Of a DNA stretch of 64,000 nucleotides, positions 9,071 through 17,363 are shown one piece after another. The position numbers and the translations under genes were made by a program. The stretch lies in the NCBI GenBank assembly GCA_002347365.1, contig DDWT01000025.1:39164-103163 (forward strand), written 5' to 3'. Below the pieces are notes generated by a model, which was not told the origin of the DNA, made no database searches, and saw nothing but the letters and a program-made list of their open reading frames with translations. The DNA comes from Actinobacteria bacterium UBA2279. Lineage in GTDB: Bacteria > Actinomycetota > Coriobacteriia > Anaerosomatales > Anaerosomataceae. Every line of letters begins with the position of its first letter. Position 1 is the stretch's first letter.

Positions 9071-9810
9071 TGCGTCTTTTCGACGACATCCGCAGTGCCA
9101 TCGGTCTGATGACCCTTCTGCCCGTGGGTGACTCCGGTCGGCCGTCAAGACCGGTCGCCTGGTTCCCGTGGGTGGGATGGCTCTTCGGCGTCGCTGCGCT
9201 CGCAGTGGTGTCGTTTGCCCGGTACTTCATCGAGGGTGAGCTGGCCTGGCTTCTCGTTGCGGTCCTCGTCGTCACACTCTGGGCAGTGGGCAGTCGGCTA
9301 CTCCACCTGGATGGACTCGCCGATACCGGCGACGCGATATGGGGCGGGTACGATCCGCAGCGGCGTCTCGAGATCATGCGGGACTCTCACACGGGTGCCT
9401 TCGGCGTAGCCGCTGTCGTGTTCATCGTGTTGCTGCAAATCGCCAGTATCGCTGTCATCGCCTCATCGGGAGGCTGGTGGGCACTGGGTGCTGCGCCGGT
9501 GCTCGGCCGTTTCGCGGCATCGGTGGGAGTGTGGTCCATGCCTCCTGCCCGCCATGACGGTCTCGCGGCGTCGGTCTCAAGCAGTCCCCGCTTCCGCGAT
9601 GTGCTCATAGCGGCGCTCGCGGTCGGGATGGTTCTGGTGGTGCCTTGTCCCGCACGGATCGCTCTTGTCGTCTTCGGAAGTGTCGCGGCATTCGCAACGC
9701 CTAGATTGCTCGGCCGCACCGTCGGTGGTGTGACCGGGGACATCCTGGGTGCATCGGTCCTGCTCGTCGAGACAGCGGTTCTCGTCATCGCTGCGTTGAT
9801 GGGAGTGTGA
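9070..9810 (+). CDS. cobS: Adenosylcobinamide-GDP ribazoletransferase (cobalamin synthase)
   Basis: Integral membrane enzyme joining adenosylcobinamide-GDP with alpha-ribazole (phosphate) to complete the cobamide. The 246-residue protein has several hydrophobic segments. It carries the family motif HLDGLADTGDAIWGG, followed by the RDSHTGAFG block at ~residues 80-125. The start ATG 9070 shares its A with the cobT stop (TGATG), so the two are translationally coupled. cobC follows directly. Confidence 0.95.
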   Translation: MRLFDDIRSAIGLMTLLPVGDSGRPSRPVAWFPWVGWLFGVAALAVVSFARYFIEGELAWLLVAVLVVTLWAVGSRLLHLDGLADTGDAIWGGYDPQRRLEIMRDSHTGAFGVAAVVFIVLLQIASIAVIASSGGWWALGAAPVLGRFAASVGVWSMPPARHDGLAASVSSSPRFRDVLIAALAVGMVLVVPCPARIALVVFGSVAAFATPRLLGRTVGGVTGDILGASVLLVETAVLVIAALMGV

Positions 9811-10413
9811 ATGGGTTCAGCCCGCATTCTGCTTGTGCGTCATCCGCAGACCGAAGCCAACGTCACGCAGCGTTTCGTAGGGAGTGGCGAGTCGCCCTAT
9901 ACCGAACTCGGGCAGCGGCAGGCGGAGGAACTGATCGTCTCGCTGGGGCGCTGGCGTGCCGATCGCGTGTACACTTCACCGCTGCGACGGGCATTCGACG
10001 TGGCCTCTCATGTCGCGGGATGCGGCGTACCGCTCCTCGTGAGAGAGGAGCTGCGCGAAGTCGATTTCGGCAAGGCCGAGGGGATGACCTATGCCGAGAT
10101 GACCGCACTCAACCTGTCTGCCGATCACCTGTGGCTCGATCCTCGCCCGGGTTCGATAGCCGTGGGAGAGAGCTGGGATCGGTTCGTCGAGCGCGTCGCA
10201 GTGGCAGGCGAAGACATCTTGGGCCAGGGCGGTCGCACTGTGGTCGTCGCCCACGGAGGCGTGATCCGGGCGCTCGTGCACCTGTGGATGGGCATACCAC
10301 GCCAGAGCGCGGTCCGGTTCACGATCGCCAATGCCACAGGTGTTCTGCTCACCGTGGACGATGGTTGGGTGGCGTTGCACAAGTTCGGGGCGGATCTGCG
10401 CGATATCGACTGA
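9811..10413 (+). CDS. cobC: Histidine phosphatase, probable alpha-ribazole phosphatase
   Basis: A 200-residue phosphoglycerate-mutase-like phosphatase. The catalytic RHPQTEAN motif is at residues ~9-16, YTSPLRRAFDVA follows, and the second catalytic His is in VVVAHGGVIRAL. Immediate adjacency to cobS, with no intergenic bases, makes dephosphorylation of alpha-ribazole phosphate or adenosylcobalamin phosphate the likely job. The fold alone is shared with many phosphatases, so substrate assignment is contextual. It ends the cobUTSC group; 69 nt separate it from hisC. Confidence 0.85.
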   Translation: MGSARILLVRHPQTEANVTQRFVGSGESPYTELGQRQAEELIVSLGRWRADRVYTSPLRRAFDVASHVAGCGVPLLVREELREVDFGKAEGMTYAEMTALNLSADHLWLDPRPGSIAVGESWDRFVERVAVAGEDILGQGGRTVVVAHGGVIRALVHLWMGIPRQSAVRFTIANATGVLLTVDDGWVALHKFGADLRDID

Positions 10414-10482
10414 GCGCGGGTTGCGTCCGGGGCGCGCGTGCGGGACAATCCTCGTCAACCTCTGACCTGCCGAGGAGTGACG

Positions 10483-11583
10483 GTGTCTCTCGAAGATATC
10501 ATCAGGCCCGACCTCGAACCGCTCGTGCCGTACGCCCCCGGGCTGCGCGCGAGCCAGGTACGCGAGCGCTCGGGAAGGGATGTCATCCTCAAGCTCTCGA
10601 GCAACGAGCACCCATGTGGTCCGGTCCCGGCCGCCATCACTGCCATGGAGGCCGTGTTGCATCGGATGAACCGCTATCCGGATGGCGCCGCAAGCGCACT
10701 CCGATGGAAGCTGTCCGAGAAGCACGGCGTTCCACTCGAGCAAGTGGTGGTCACCAACGGCTCCAACGAACTGCTGCGACTTGTTGCGCAGGCGGTATTG
10801 CGTCCCGGTGACGAGGTCATCTACCCCTGGCCGTCGTTCATCGTGTACCCGATGGTGGTCAACATCTTCGGCGCCACCCACGTCAAAGTGGGCCTGGACG
10901 GCGGCGATGCATGTCATCTGGATGACATGCTGGCTGCGCTCACGGAGCGCACACGGCTGATCTTCCTGTGCAACCCGAACAATCCCACCGGCGCCATCTA
11001 CGACCGGAAGGCCTTCGCACGGTTCATGGATGCGGTACCGGCCCATGTACTGGTCGTCGTCGACGAGGCGTACTTCGAATTCGTGACTGACGAACGATAC
11101 CCGGATGGCCTCGCATGGCTGGATGGCGAGCGGCCCGTCGTCGTTGCACGGACTTTTTCTAAGATCTACTCGCTTGCAGGTCTGCGCGTCGGGTACGGAT
11201 TCATGCCTGAGGCCCTCGCCAAGGCGATCGACAAACTGCGGGAGCCGTTCAACGTGAACACGGTCGCGCAGATCGCCGCCTACTACTCGCTGGATGATGA
11301 GGCCGAGGTGCGCCGCAGGCGCGCGGAGAACCAGGAACAGAAGGTCTATCTGTATTCGTGCTTCGACCGGCTCGGCGTCTCCTACGTACGCTCGGAGGCG
11401 AACTTCGTATACTTGAAGACGGAGCGACCGGTCGAAGTCTTCCAGGGCCTCCTTGAGGAGGGTGTGATCGTCCGCGACTTCGGGAACGCCCCCGCGCTCC
11501 GAGTGGGTATCGGTACTCCAGAGGACACAGCGTTGACGATCGCAGCATTCGAGGCGGTCGCCGCCCGGTTGGGAGCCTTCTAG
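10483..11583 (+). CDS. hisC: Histidinol-phosphate / aromatic aminotransferase
   Basis: A PLP-dependent fold type I aminotransferase of 366 residues in the HisC family. Visible blocks are KLSSNEHPCGP near the N-terminus, NPNNPTGAIYD (~165), DEAYFEF (~193) and the PLP-lysine region RTFSKIYSLAGLRVGYG (~225-240). GTG 10483 is chosen because GAGGAG lies 5 nt upstream; a GTG at 10438 and another at 10477 are alternatives. No other his genes are adjacent. Instead aroF, tyrA and aroA follow, as in the Bacillus hisC-tyrA-aroE arrangement, so transamination of phenylpyruvate or hydroxyphenylpyruvate is a likely additional or main role (inference). Confidence 0.9.
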   Translation: MSLEDIIRPDLEPLVPYAPGLRASQVRERSGRDVILKLSSNEHPCGPVPAAITAMEAVLHRMNRYPDGAASALRWKLSEKHGVPLEQVVVTNGSNELLRLVAQAVLRPGDEVIYPWPSFIVYPMVVNIFGATHVKVGLDGGDACHLDDMLAALTERTRLIFLCNPNNPTGAIYDRKAFARFMDAVPAHVLVVVDEAYFEFVTDERYPDGLAWLDGERPVVVARTFSKIYSLAGLRVGYGFMPEALAKAIDKLREPFNVNTVAQIAAYYSLDDEAEVRRRRAENQEQKVYLYSCFDRLGVSYVRSEANFVYLKTERPVEVFQGLLEEGVIVRDFGNAPALRVGIGTPEDTALTIAAFEAVAARLGAF

Positions 11584-11657
11584 ACTTCCTCCTCCGTCGG
11601 CGGCCTCTCTGTCCGCTGACGCGCACGCCACTGCGTGCATAGAAGGAGTGAAACGCG

Positions 11658-12683
11658 ATGCTCGTCATCATGCGAGACCATGCGACCAAAGACCAGATAG
11701 ACCATGTCGTCAACAATCTTCACGAGGCCGGTGCCGAAGCGCACCTGTCCCCCGGCGAGGTCAAGACGATAATCGGCGTCATCGGTGATCGCGAGGTCAT
11801 CTACTCTCTGGAGCTCGAGGGCCTTCCCGGCGTCGAGCAGGTCATCCGGGTCCTCAAGCCGTACAAACTCGTGTCACGTGATTTCCATCCGGAGGACACG
11901 GTCGTCACGGTGAAGGGTTCGGCCATCGGTGGTGGCGCGATAGCGGTCATCGCCGGTCCATGCTCGATCGAGTCCGAAGACCAGGTCATGCGCACCGCAG
12001 AGGCGGTCAGATCTGCTGGAGCCACGATGCTGCGGGGAGGCGCGTACAAGCCGCGCACGAGTCCCTACGCGTTCCAGGGAATGGGCGAGGAAGGGTTGCT
12101 CCTGCTCGCCGAGGCCGGACGGCGTGTGGGTCTTCCCGTCGTGACGGAGGTCCTCGATGTGCGCGACGCCGAGAAGGTCGCTGCTCATGCCGATATTCTC
12201 CAGGTCGGCGCGCGCAACATGCAGAACTTCATGATGCTCGACGAACTCGGCAAGATGGACAAGCCGATCCTTCTCAAGCGCGGGTTGTCGGCGACCATTG
12301 AAGAGCTGCTTTCCGCCGCTGAGTACATCCTCAAGGGAGGGAATCGTGACGTCATCTTGTGCGAGCGGGGGATACGGACGTTTGAGACCTACACGCGCAA
12401 CACGCTCGATCTGGCAGCGGTTGCCGCACTCAAACAACTGACACACCTGCCGGTCATCGCAGACCCCTCCCATGCGACGGGTCGCCGGGATCTGGTGGCG
12501 CCCATGTGCCGCGCCGCTCTGGCTGCCGGCGCGGACGGGCTGATGGTTGAAGTCCACATCGATCCCGAGCATGCCCGATGCGACGGGCCACAGTCGCTTA
12601 CACCCGCTGACTTCTCTACGCTGATGAGAGGCATCACGTCACTGGTCACGTTCGATGGCCACCACTGGGGTCTACCATCATGA
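11658..12683 (+). CDS. aroF: 3-deoxy-7-phosphoheptulonate synthase (DAHP synthase)
   Basis: First step of the shikimate pathway: condenses phosphoenolpyruvate and erythrose 4-phosphate. The 341-residue protein has an N-terminal ferredoxin-like domain (residues ~1-70, MLVIMRDHATKDQIDHVV), as in Thermotoga-type class I-beta enzymes. The barrel follows, with IAGPCSIES, LRGGAYKPRTSPYAFQG, LLKRGLSATIEE and DPSHATGRRD. The N-terminal domain is the usual site of feedback inhibition by aromatic amino acids in this type. AAGGAG lies 8 nt before the ATG. It overlaps tyrA by 4 nt. Confidence 0.96.
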   Translation: MLVIMRDHATKDQIDHVVNNLHEAGAEAHLSPGEVKTIIGVIGDREVIYSLELEGLPGVEQVIRVLKPYKLVSRDFHPEDTVVTVKGSAIGGGAIAVIAGPCSIESEDQVMRTAEAVRSAGATMLRGGAYKPRTSPYAFQGMGEEGLLLLAEAGRRVGLPVVTEVLDVRDAEKVAAHADILQVGARNMQNFMMLDELGKMDKPILLKRGLSATIEELLSAAEYILKGGNRDVILCERGIRTFETYTRNTLDLAAVAALKQLTHLPVIADPSHATGRRDLVAPMCRAALAAGADGLMVEVHIDPEHARCDGPQSLTPADFSTLMRGITSLVTFDGHHWGLPS

Positions 12684-13840
12684 GTGCGACATACCGTCCG
12701 GGTAAGGACTCGTTTCGCTCGGTTCTCGTCATCGGCCTCGGGCTGATCGGCGGGTCCATCGCCGCAGCCGCGCGTCGCATCGATCCCGCGCCTTTGCTTT
12801 ACGGTGTTGATGTGGATCCCGAGACGCTCGCAGTGGCCATCGACCGCGGATTGGTGGACGCGGCGGCGCAACCCGATATCGCCCAGAGCGATGGGTGGCT
12901 GTCCGACGACGAGATCGACCTTATCGTTCTGGCAACTCCGGTCTCACAGACCGTCGAGTGGCTCGAGAGACTGGCGGTCAGCGGCTATAGAGGAGTCGTC
13001 ACCGATGTAGCCTCCACCAAGTCACGCGTGGTGGCCGCTGCTGCTGACAGGGCCGGGGGATTCACCTTCATCGGCGGTCACCCCATGGCAGGCTCAGAAC
13101 GCAGCGGGATCGAGGCGGCGCACGCTGATCTGTTCGACGGCGCGTACTACATACTCACACCGGGAGCAGCGACCGATACGAATGCCTTCCGCCGCCTCCA
13201 CTCGTTCGTCAGCTCGCTCGGTGCACGCGTGGTCTCCGTAGACGTATCAGCGCACGACGAGGCTGTGGCGATCATCAGCCACGTGCCGCACGTGGCTGCG
13301 GCGGCACTCGTGGAACTGGCGAGCGCCAGAGCCGCAGAGGGCGGCGAAGACCTGCTGCGGCTTGCTGCAGGAGGATTCAAAGACATGACCCGCATCGCCG
13401 CAGGGAGCGCGGAACTGTGGACCGGCATATGCCTGGACAACGCAGATGCAGTAGCAACGGGACTGCAACGACTCTGTCGGGTCATCGGTGAGTTCGAAGA
13501 GCTCATAGAGTCCCGTGACGTCGACGGCATCCGGACCTGGCTGAGCCGCGCCGCCGACGTACGTCGGGCGCTACCCGCACAGTGGGTACCCGCGACGAGT
13601 CGACTCTCAGAACTGTCACTCCCGGTCAACGACCGTCCCGGCGTGATATCGACGGTCACCACGGCTGTTGGCCGATCGGGCTGCAACATCGAAGACATCG
13701 AGATCGACCACCAATCAGAAGACTCGGCCATGTTGCGCCTCGTGCTTACCGATGAAGGCGATATCGAGGGGCTTTTGCGAGAGCTGCATCGGGCGGGGTT
13801 CGAGCCGCAGTTCCACTCTCTAGAAGAAGGTGGCGAGTGA
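12680..13840 (+). CDS. tyrA: Prephenate dehydrogenase with C-terminal ACT domain
   Basis: Oxidatively decarboxylates prephenate to 4-hydroxyphenylpyruvate for tyrosine. The 386 residues begin with a Rossmann fold (VIGLGLIGGSIAAAA, ~13-27). The DVASTKSRVV and GGHPMAGSERSG blocks follow, then the helical domain. An ACT regulatory domain is at the C-terminus (LPVNDRPGVISTVTTAVG, ~313-330), probably sensing tyrosine. It overlaps aroF upstream (ATGA) and aroA downstream. Confidence 0.96.
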   Translation: MSATYRPGKDSFRSVLVIGLGLIGGSIAAAARRIDPAPLLYGVDVDPETLAVAIDRGLVDAAAQPDIAQSDGWLSDDEIDLIVLATPVSQTVEWLERLAVSGYRGVVTDVASTKSRVVAAAADRAGGFTFIGGHPMAGSERSGIEAAHADLFDGAYYILTPGAATDTNAFRRLHSFVSSLGARVVSVDVSAHDEAVAIISHVPHVAAAALVELASARAAEGGEDLLRLAAGGFKDMTRIAAGSAELWTGICLDNADAVATGLQRLCRVIGEFEELIESRDVDGIRTWLSRAADVRRALPAQWVPATSRLSELSLPVNDRPGVISTVTTAVGRSGCNIEDIEIDHQSEDSAMLRLVLTDEGDIEGLLRELHRAGFEPQFHSLEEGGE

Positions 13841-15156
13841 TGAAGTATCACGCGCGTCCGACGTCGGTGCCGCTGCGGGGACAGGTGCGCGTTCCCGGTG
13901 ACAAGTCGATCTCACACCGCGCTGTACTGTTCTCGGCGATGGCGCAAGGAACGTCGCACCTGACCGGTGTGCTCGACAGCGCGGATGTCCGCTCGAGCAT
14001 CGACGCCGTGGAGGCGCTCGGAGCGAGTGTCGAGATCATTTCGGAGGGTGGTGGCGCCCTCGAGTTGCAGATAGCGGGGTGGGGCGGGGATGGTCCCGCA
14101 GCGCCGGCGCAGGCTATCGAGTGCGGCAACAGCGGAACGACCGCACGCCTGCTGATGGGTATCCTTGCCGGCTGGGATCGCCACGTCGTGCTCCAGGGTG
14201 ACGAGTCGTTGTCCCTGAGGCCGATGGCACGCGTGACCGAACCTCTGGCCGAGATGGGCGCCGTGTTCGAAACGCGTGGAGGACTACTCCCGGTCGGTGT
14301 CCGTGGCGGCTTCCTCCGTGCGGGCACGCACGAGTTGCGAGTGGCAAGCGCGCAGGTCAAGACAGCCGTGCTGTTGGCCGGCCTTCGGGCGGACGGCCGT
14401 ACTGTCGTGACCGAACCCGCTCCCAGCCGTGATCACACCGAACGGATGTTGCCCGCATTCGGTGTTCCGGTGGGCAGAGACCCGGAGGCATGCCGGGCCT
14501 GGGTGGACGGTCCGGACTACCTGAAGGCGACCGATGTGACGGTTCCCGCGGACCCGTCCTCCGCGGCGTTCCTCGTCGCAGCTGCCCTGCTCGTGCCTGA
14601 CAGCGATGTCGTGCTGCCGGATGTCGATATCAACCCGACCAGAACGGGTTTTCTCCGCGTCGTGGCGCGCATGGGTGCATCAGTCAGCGTGGATCTGGGT
14701 GAGGTGATGGGCGGAGAGCCGACAGCGACGCTTCGGGTCCGCTACAGCCCGGTCCTTCATGCAACGACGGTCACTGCCGAGGAGGTACCGTCCCTCATCG
14801 ATGAGATACCGATCCTCGCTATCGTCGCATGTGCGGCCGAAGGAACGACGCGGTTCGAAGGTGTCAGGGAACTCCGCGTCAAGGAGTCTGATCGACTCGA
14901 GGCCATCGCCGAGGGGCTCACGGCCCTTGGCTGCACTGTACGGGCCGGGGATGAGTGGCTGGAAGTCCAGGGGCCGTGCACGTTCGGCGCGGCTGCCGTC
15001 GACTCCCGCGGAGACCATCGTCTGGCGATGGCGTACGCTGTGGCGGCGCTCAGCGCGCGAGGCGTCGTGACGATCGACCGCTTCGAGGCGATGGAGGTCT
15101 CGTATCCCTCATTCGTGGCCGACATCGCAGCGCTCGGCATCTCGGAGCGGTCCTAG
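13840..15156 (+). CDS. aroA: 3-phosphoshikimate 1-carboxyvinyltransferase (EPSP synthase)
   Basis: Transfers the enolpyruvyl group of PEP to shikimate 3-phosphate. About 438 residues with the two-domain inside-out barrel pattern. Markers are VPGDKSISHRAVLFSA (~15-30), ECGNSGTTARLLMG (~90-103), DPSSAAFLVAAALLV and the ELRVKESDRLEAIAEGL block. ATG 13840 shares a base with the tyrA stop; GTG 13837 three bases earlier is equally possible. It closes the hisC-aroF-tyrA-aroA group. 67 nt separate it from cmk; a TAGAAT at 15182 could be a -10 for the next transcript, with no good -35. Confidence 0.96.
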   Translation: MKYHARPTSVPLRGQVRVPGDKSISHRAVLFSAMAQGTSHLTGVLDSADVRSSIDAVEALGASVEIISEGGGALELQIAGWGGDGPAAPAQAIECGNSGTTARLLMGILAGWDRHVVLQGDESLSLRPMARVTEPLAEMGAVFETRGGLLPVGVRGGFLRAGTHELRVASAQVKTAVLLAGLRADGRTVVTEPAPSRDHTERMLPAFGVPVGRDPEACRAWVDGPDYLKATDVTVPADPSSAAFLVAAALLVPDSDVVLPDVDINPTRTGFLRVVARMGASVSVDLGEVMGGEPTATLRVRYSPVLHATTVTAEEVPSLIDEIPILAIVACAAEGTTRFEGVRELRVKESDRLEAIAEGLTALGCTVRAGDEWLEVQGPCTFGAAAVDSRGDHRLAMAYAVAALSARGVVTIDRFEAMEVSYPSFVADIAALGISERS

Positions 15157-15223
15157 GAGCATGAACGGACCGTACGCATGCTAGAATCCCTTTGCGTCAC
15201 CGCCGAGTCAGAGAGAGCAGATA

Positions 15224-15892
15224 ATGATCGTTGCTATTGATGGACCTGCCGCATCGGGCAAGTCGACGGTCGCCAAAGCGGTGGCCCGCAAGCTCGGTTT
15301 TCGCTACCTGGACACAGGAGCGATGTATCGGGCCGCAGCCGCGCTAGCCACTGCACGTGGTATCGATCTGGCCGATGAGGATGCACTCATCGCGATGGTC
15401 AACCGCGAGGCTGTCACGTTCACGTATGCGGACGGCGATCCGGTCCAGACCGGCGTCATGATCGCGGGTCTGGACGTCACTGTGACGATTCGTACGCCGC
15501 TTGTGGATGCCGCCGTCAGCCGGGTGGCTCGTGTTCCCGGCGTCCGCGCGGCGATGGTCGAACAGCAGCGCAGGCTTGCGGGTGACGGTGATGCCGTCGT
15601 CGAAGGTCGCGACATCGGGAGCGTCGTCTTCCCGGACGCGGCACTGAAGGTCTACCTCACTGCCTCGGCAGAAGAACGTGCGCGTCGGCGACATTACGAG
15701 CTTGAAGACGCCGGTCACGCGGTTGGCAGCCACAGCGTGCGCGAAGGCCTGGAGCGCCGTGATGCAGCAGACTCCCAGCGTGAGGCCAGTCCCCTTACTG
15801 TTGCCGAGGATGCACAGATCGTCGACACGACCGGGCTCAGCATCGGGGAGGTCGTAGCGCGTATCGTCGACCTGGTGGAGACCGCGCGATGA
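15224..15892 (+). CDS. cmk: (d)CMP (cytidylate) kinase
   Basis: Phosphorylates CMP and dCMP. The 222 residues start with the P-loop IDGPAASGKSTVAKAVA. LDTGAMYRA and VVEGRDIGSVVFPDA follow, all family hallmarks. AGAGAGCAG sits before the ATG. It overlaps plsC by 4 nt. The cmk-plsC-ispH-DUF512-der order is seen in many Firmicutes and Actinobacteria with similar gene strings. Confidence 0.96.
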   Translation: MIVAIDGPAASGKSTVAKAVARKLGFRYLDTGAMYRAAAALATARGIDLADEDALIAMVNREAVTFTYADGDPVQTGVMIAGLDVTVTIRTPLVDAAVSRVARVPGVRAAMVEQQRRLAGDGDAVVEGRDIGSVVFPDAALKVYLTASAEERARRRHYELEDAGHAVGSHSVREGLERRDAADSQREASPLTVAEDAQIVDTTGLSIGEVVARIVDLVETAR

Positions 15893-16518
15893 CTCAGACT
15901 CTCGGCAAGATACTCCGCCCGACGATCGGCAAGTTGTTCTTGATCGCCTTCAAGACCCGACTCCATGGCACACAGAACATCCCTGCCGGGGGAGCGGTCA
16001 TCGCCGGCAACCATGTCTCGCACATGGACCCGGTGCTGCTGTGGTGCGGGTCTCCGAGGCCGATCCATTTCATGGCAAAGCGTGAACTGTGGGATCAGTC
16101 CTTCTTCCGCTGGATGCTTCCGCGAGTCTGGGCATTCCCGGTGAACCGCGGGGGCGCGGATCGTACCGCCATAGAGACCGCCACCCGGTACCTCAAAGAC
16201 GGCGACCTGGTTGGCATCTTCCCCGAGGGAACCCGCAGTGAGGACGCTCAGGCACTCGGCGAAGCGCACGGCGGGGCCGCATTCATCGCCATGCGCGCCG
16301 GTGTCCCCGTCATACCGGCAGCTTTCGTTGGCACCGAAGATGTGCTCGCCAAGGGGCGGAAGCTTCCGCGCCTTCGCAGGGTGACCGTGCTGTTCGGCAA
16401 GCCCATCTCTCCGGAGGCGTTTGCCGAGGGCTCTCGCAAGGAGCGCGTCTCGGCGATGACGCAAGCCATCATGGAAAGCATCGCCACCGAACTCGAACGA
16501 GCAAGGGAGCTGCACTGA
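15889..16518 (+). CDS. plsC: 1-acylglycerol-3-phosphate acyltransferase
   Basis: Membrane-associated acyltransferase that adds the second acyl chain to lysophosphatidic acid. The catalytic NHVSHMDPV (the NHx4D motif) is at ~residues 41-49. The substrate-binding FPEGTRS block is at ~109-115, and a VPVIPAAFVG segment follows. 209 residues, normal for the short family. It overlaps cmk by 4 nt and ispH by one base (TGATG). The window also has plsY and gpsA, so most of the early phosphatidic acid route is encoded here. Confidence 0.94.
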   Translation: MTQTLGKILRPTIGKLFLIAFKTRLHGTQNIPAGGAVIAGNHVSHMDPVLLWCGSPRPIHFMAKRELWDQSFFRWMLPRVWAFPVNRGGADRTAIETATRYLKDGDLVGIFPEGTRSEDAQALGEAHGGAAFIAMRAGVPVIPAAFVGTEDVLAKGRKLPRLRRVTVLFGKPISPEAFAEGSRKERVSAMTQAIMESIATELERARELH

Positions 16519-17363
16519 TGAAGGTCGTCGTTGCCGAGCACGCGGGCGTCTGCTACGGCGTCGAACGCGCACTTAGACTCGCCGAGGAAGCCGCATCGCA
16601 AAGCGAGCACGTCCACACGCTGGGACCGCTGATCCATAACCCTCAGGCTGTCGAGGAACTGCGCAGCCACGGCGTCGACGTCGCACAGGGTCTGGATGAG
16701 ATCGGTGGAGGCACCGTCGTCATCCGCTCGCACGGGGTCGATCCGGCCATCATCGAAGCCGCACTGGACAAAGGCCTTGAGGTGGTCGATGCGACGTGTC
16801 CTTTCGTGGGCGCTGCGCACAAGTGCGCTGCTGAGCTGACTGACGCCGGCTACAGCGTCGTCATCGTGGGTGAGGCCGAGCACCCCGAAGTCGAGGGCAT
16901 CCAGGCGCACGCCGGCGGCAACGCAGTCATCATCCAGCGGGCGGATGAGCTCCCCGAACGTCTTCCTTCTCGGAAGGTGGGCGTCGTGGTCCAGACCACG
17001 CAGTCCGCCGCGCGACTGGAAGAAGTCGTGACCGCGCTGCTCCCCAGGGTGACCGAGCTGCGCGTCTGCAACACCATCTGTAGCGCCACGACCAAGCGGC
17101 AGCGTGCCGCCGGCGAACTCGCCCTCACGGTCGATGTCATGGTGGTCGTGGGTGGTCACAACTCAGGGAATACGAATCGACTTGCCGAGATATGTCGGGA
17201 AGTCAACGATCGCGTCCACCATGTGGAGACCGCGGAAGAAGTGCGTGCCGAGTGGTTCACAGATGCCGATGTCGTCGGAGTGACCGCAGGCGCGTCCACT
17301 CCCGACGTGCAGATCCGCGGCGTCATAGCCGCTGTCGAGGCGATGGGCGCCCATGACGCGTGA
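16518..17363 (+). CDS. ispH: 4-hydroxy-3-methylbut-2-enyl diphosphate reductase
   Basis: Iron-sulfur enzyme of the MEP pathway that releases IPP and DMAPP. 281 residues. The three cluster cysteines are in EHAGVCYGVERA (Cys12), VDATCPFV (~96) and RVCNTICSAT (~190). The diphosphate-binding His and Ser residues are in GPLIHNPQ, IRSHGVD and VGGHNSGNT. Its stop lies inside the next gene, a DUF512 protein, so the two are coupled. Confidence 0.96.
   Translation: MKVVVAEHAGVCYGVERALRLAEEAASQSEHVHTLGPLIHNPQAVEELRSHGVDVAQGLDEIGGGTVVIRSHGVDPAIIEAALDKGLEVVDATCPFVGAAHKCAAELTDAGYSVVIVGEAEHPEVEGIQAHAGGNAVIIQRADELPERLPSRKVGVVVQTTQSAARLEEVVTALLPRVTELRVCNTICSATTKRQRAAGELALTVDVMVVVGGHNSGNTNRLAEICREVNDRVHHVETAEEVRAEWFTDADVVGVTAGASTPDVQIRGVIAAVEAMGAHDA

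Noticed and set aside
9807..10811. A 334-codon + strand frame across cobC and hisC
   Set aside because: Arg-rich off-frame translation of two real genes.
9976..11640. A 554-codon - strand frame opposite cobC and hisC
   Set aside because: It is antisense to two well-supported enzymes with intact motifs; long antisense frames are expected in GC-rich coding DNA.
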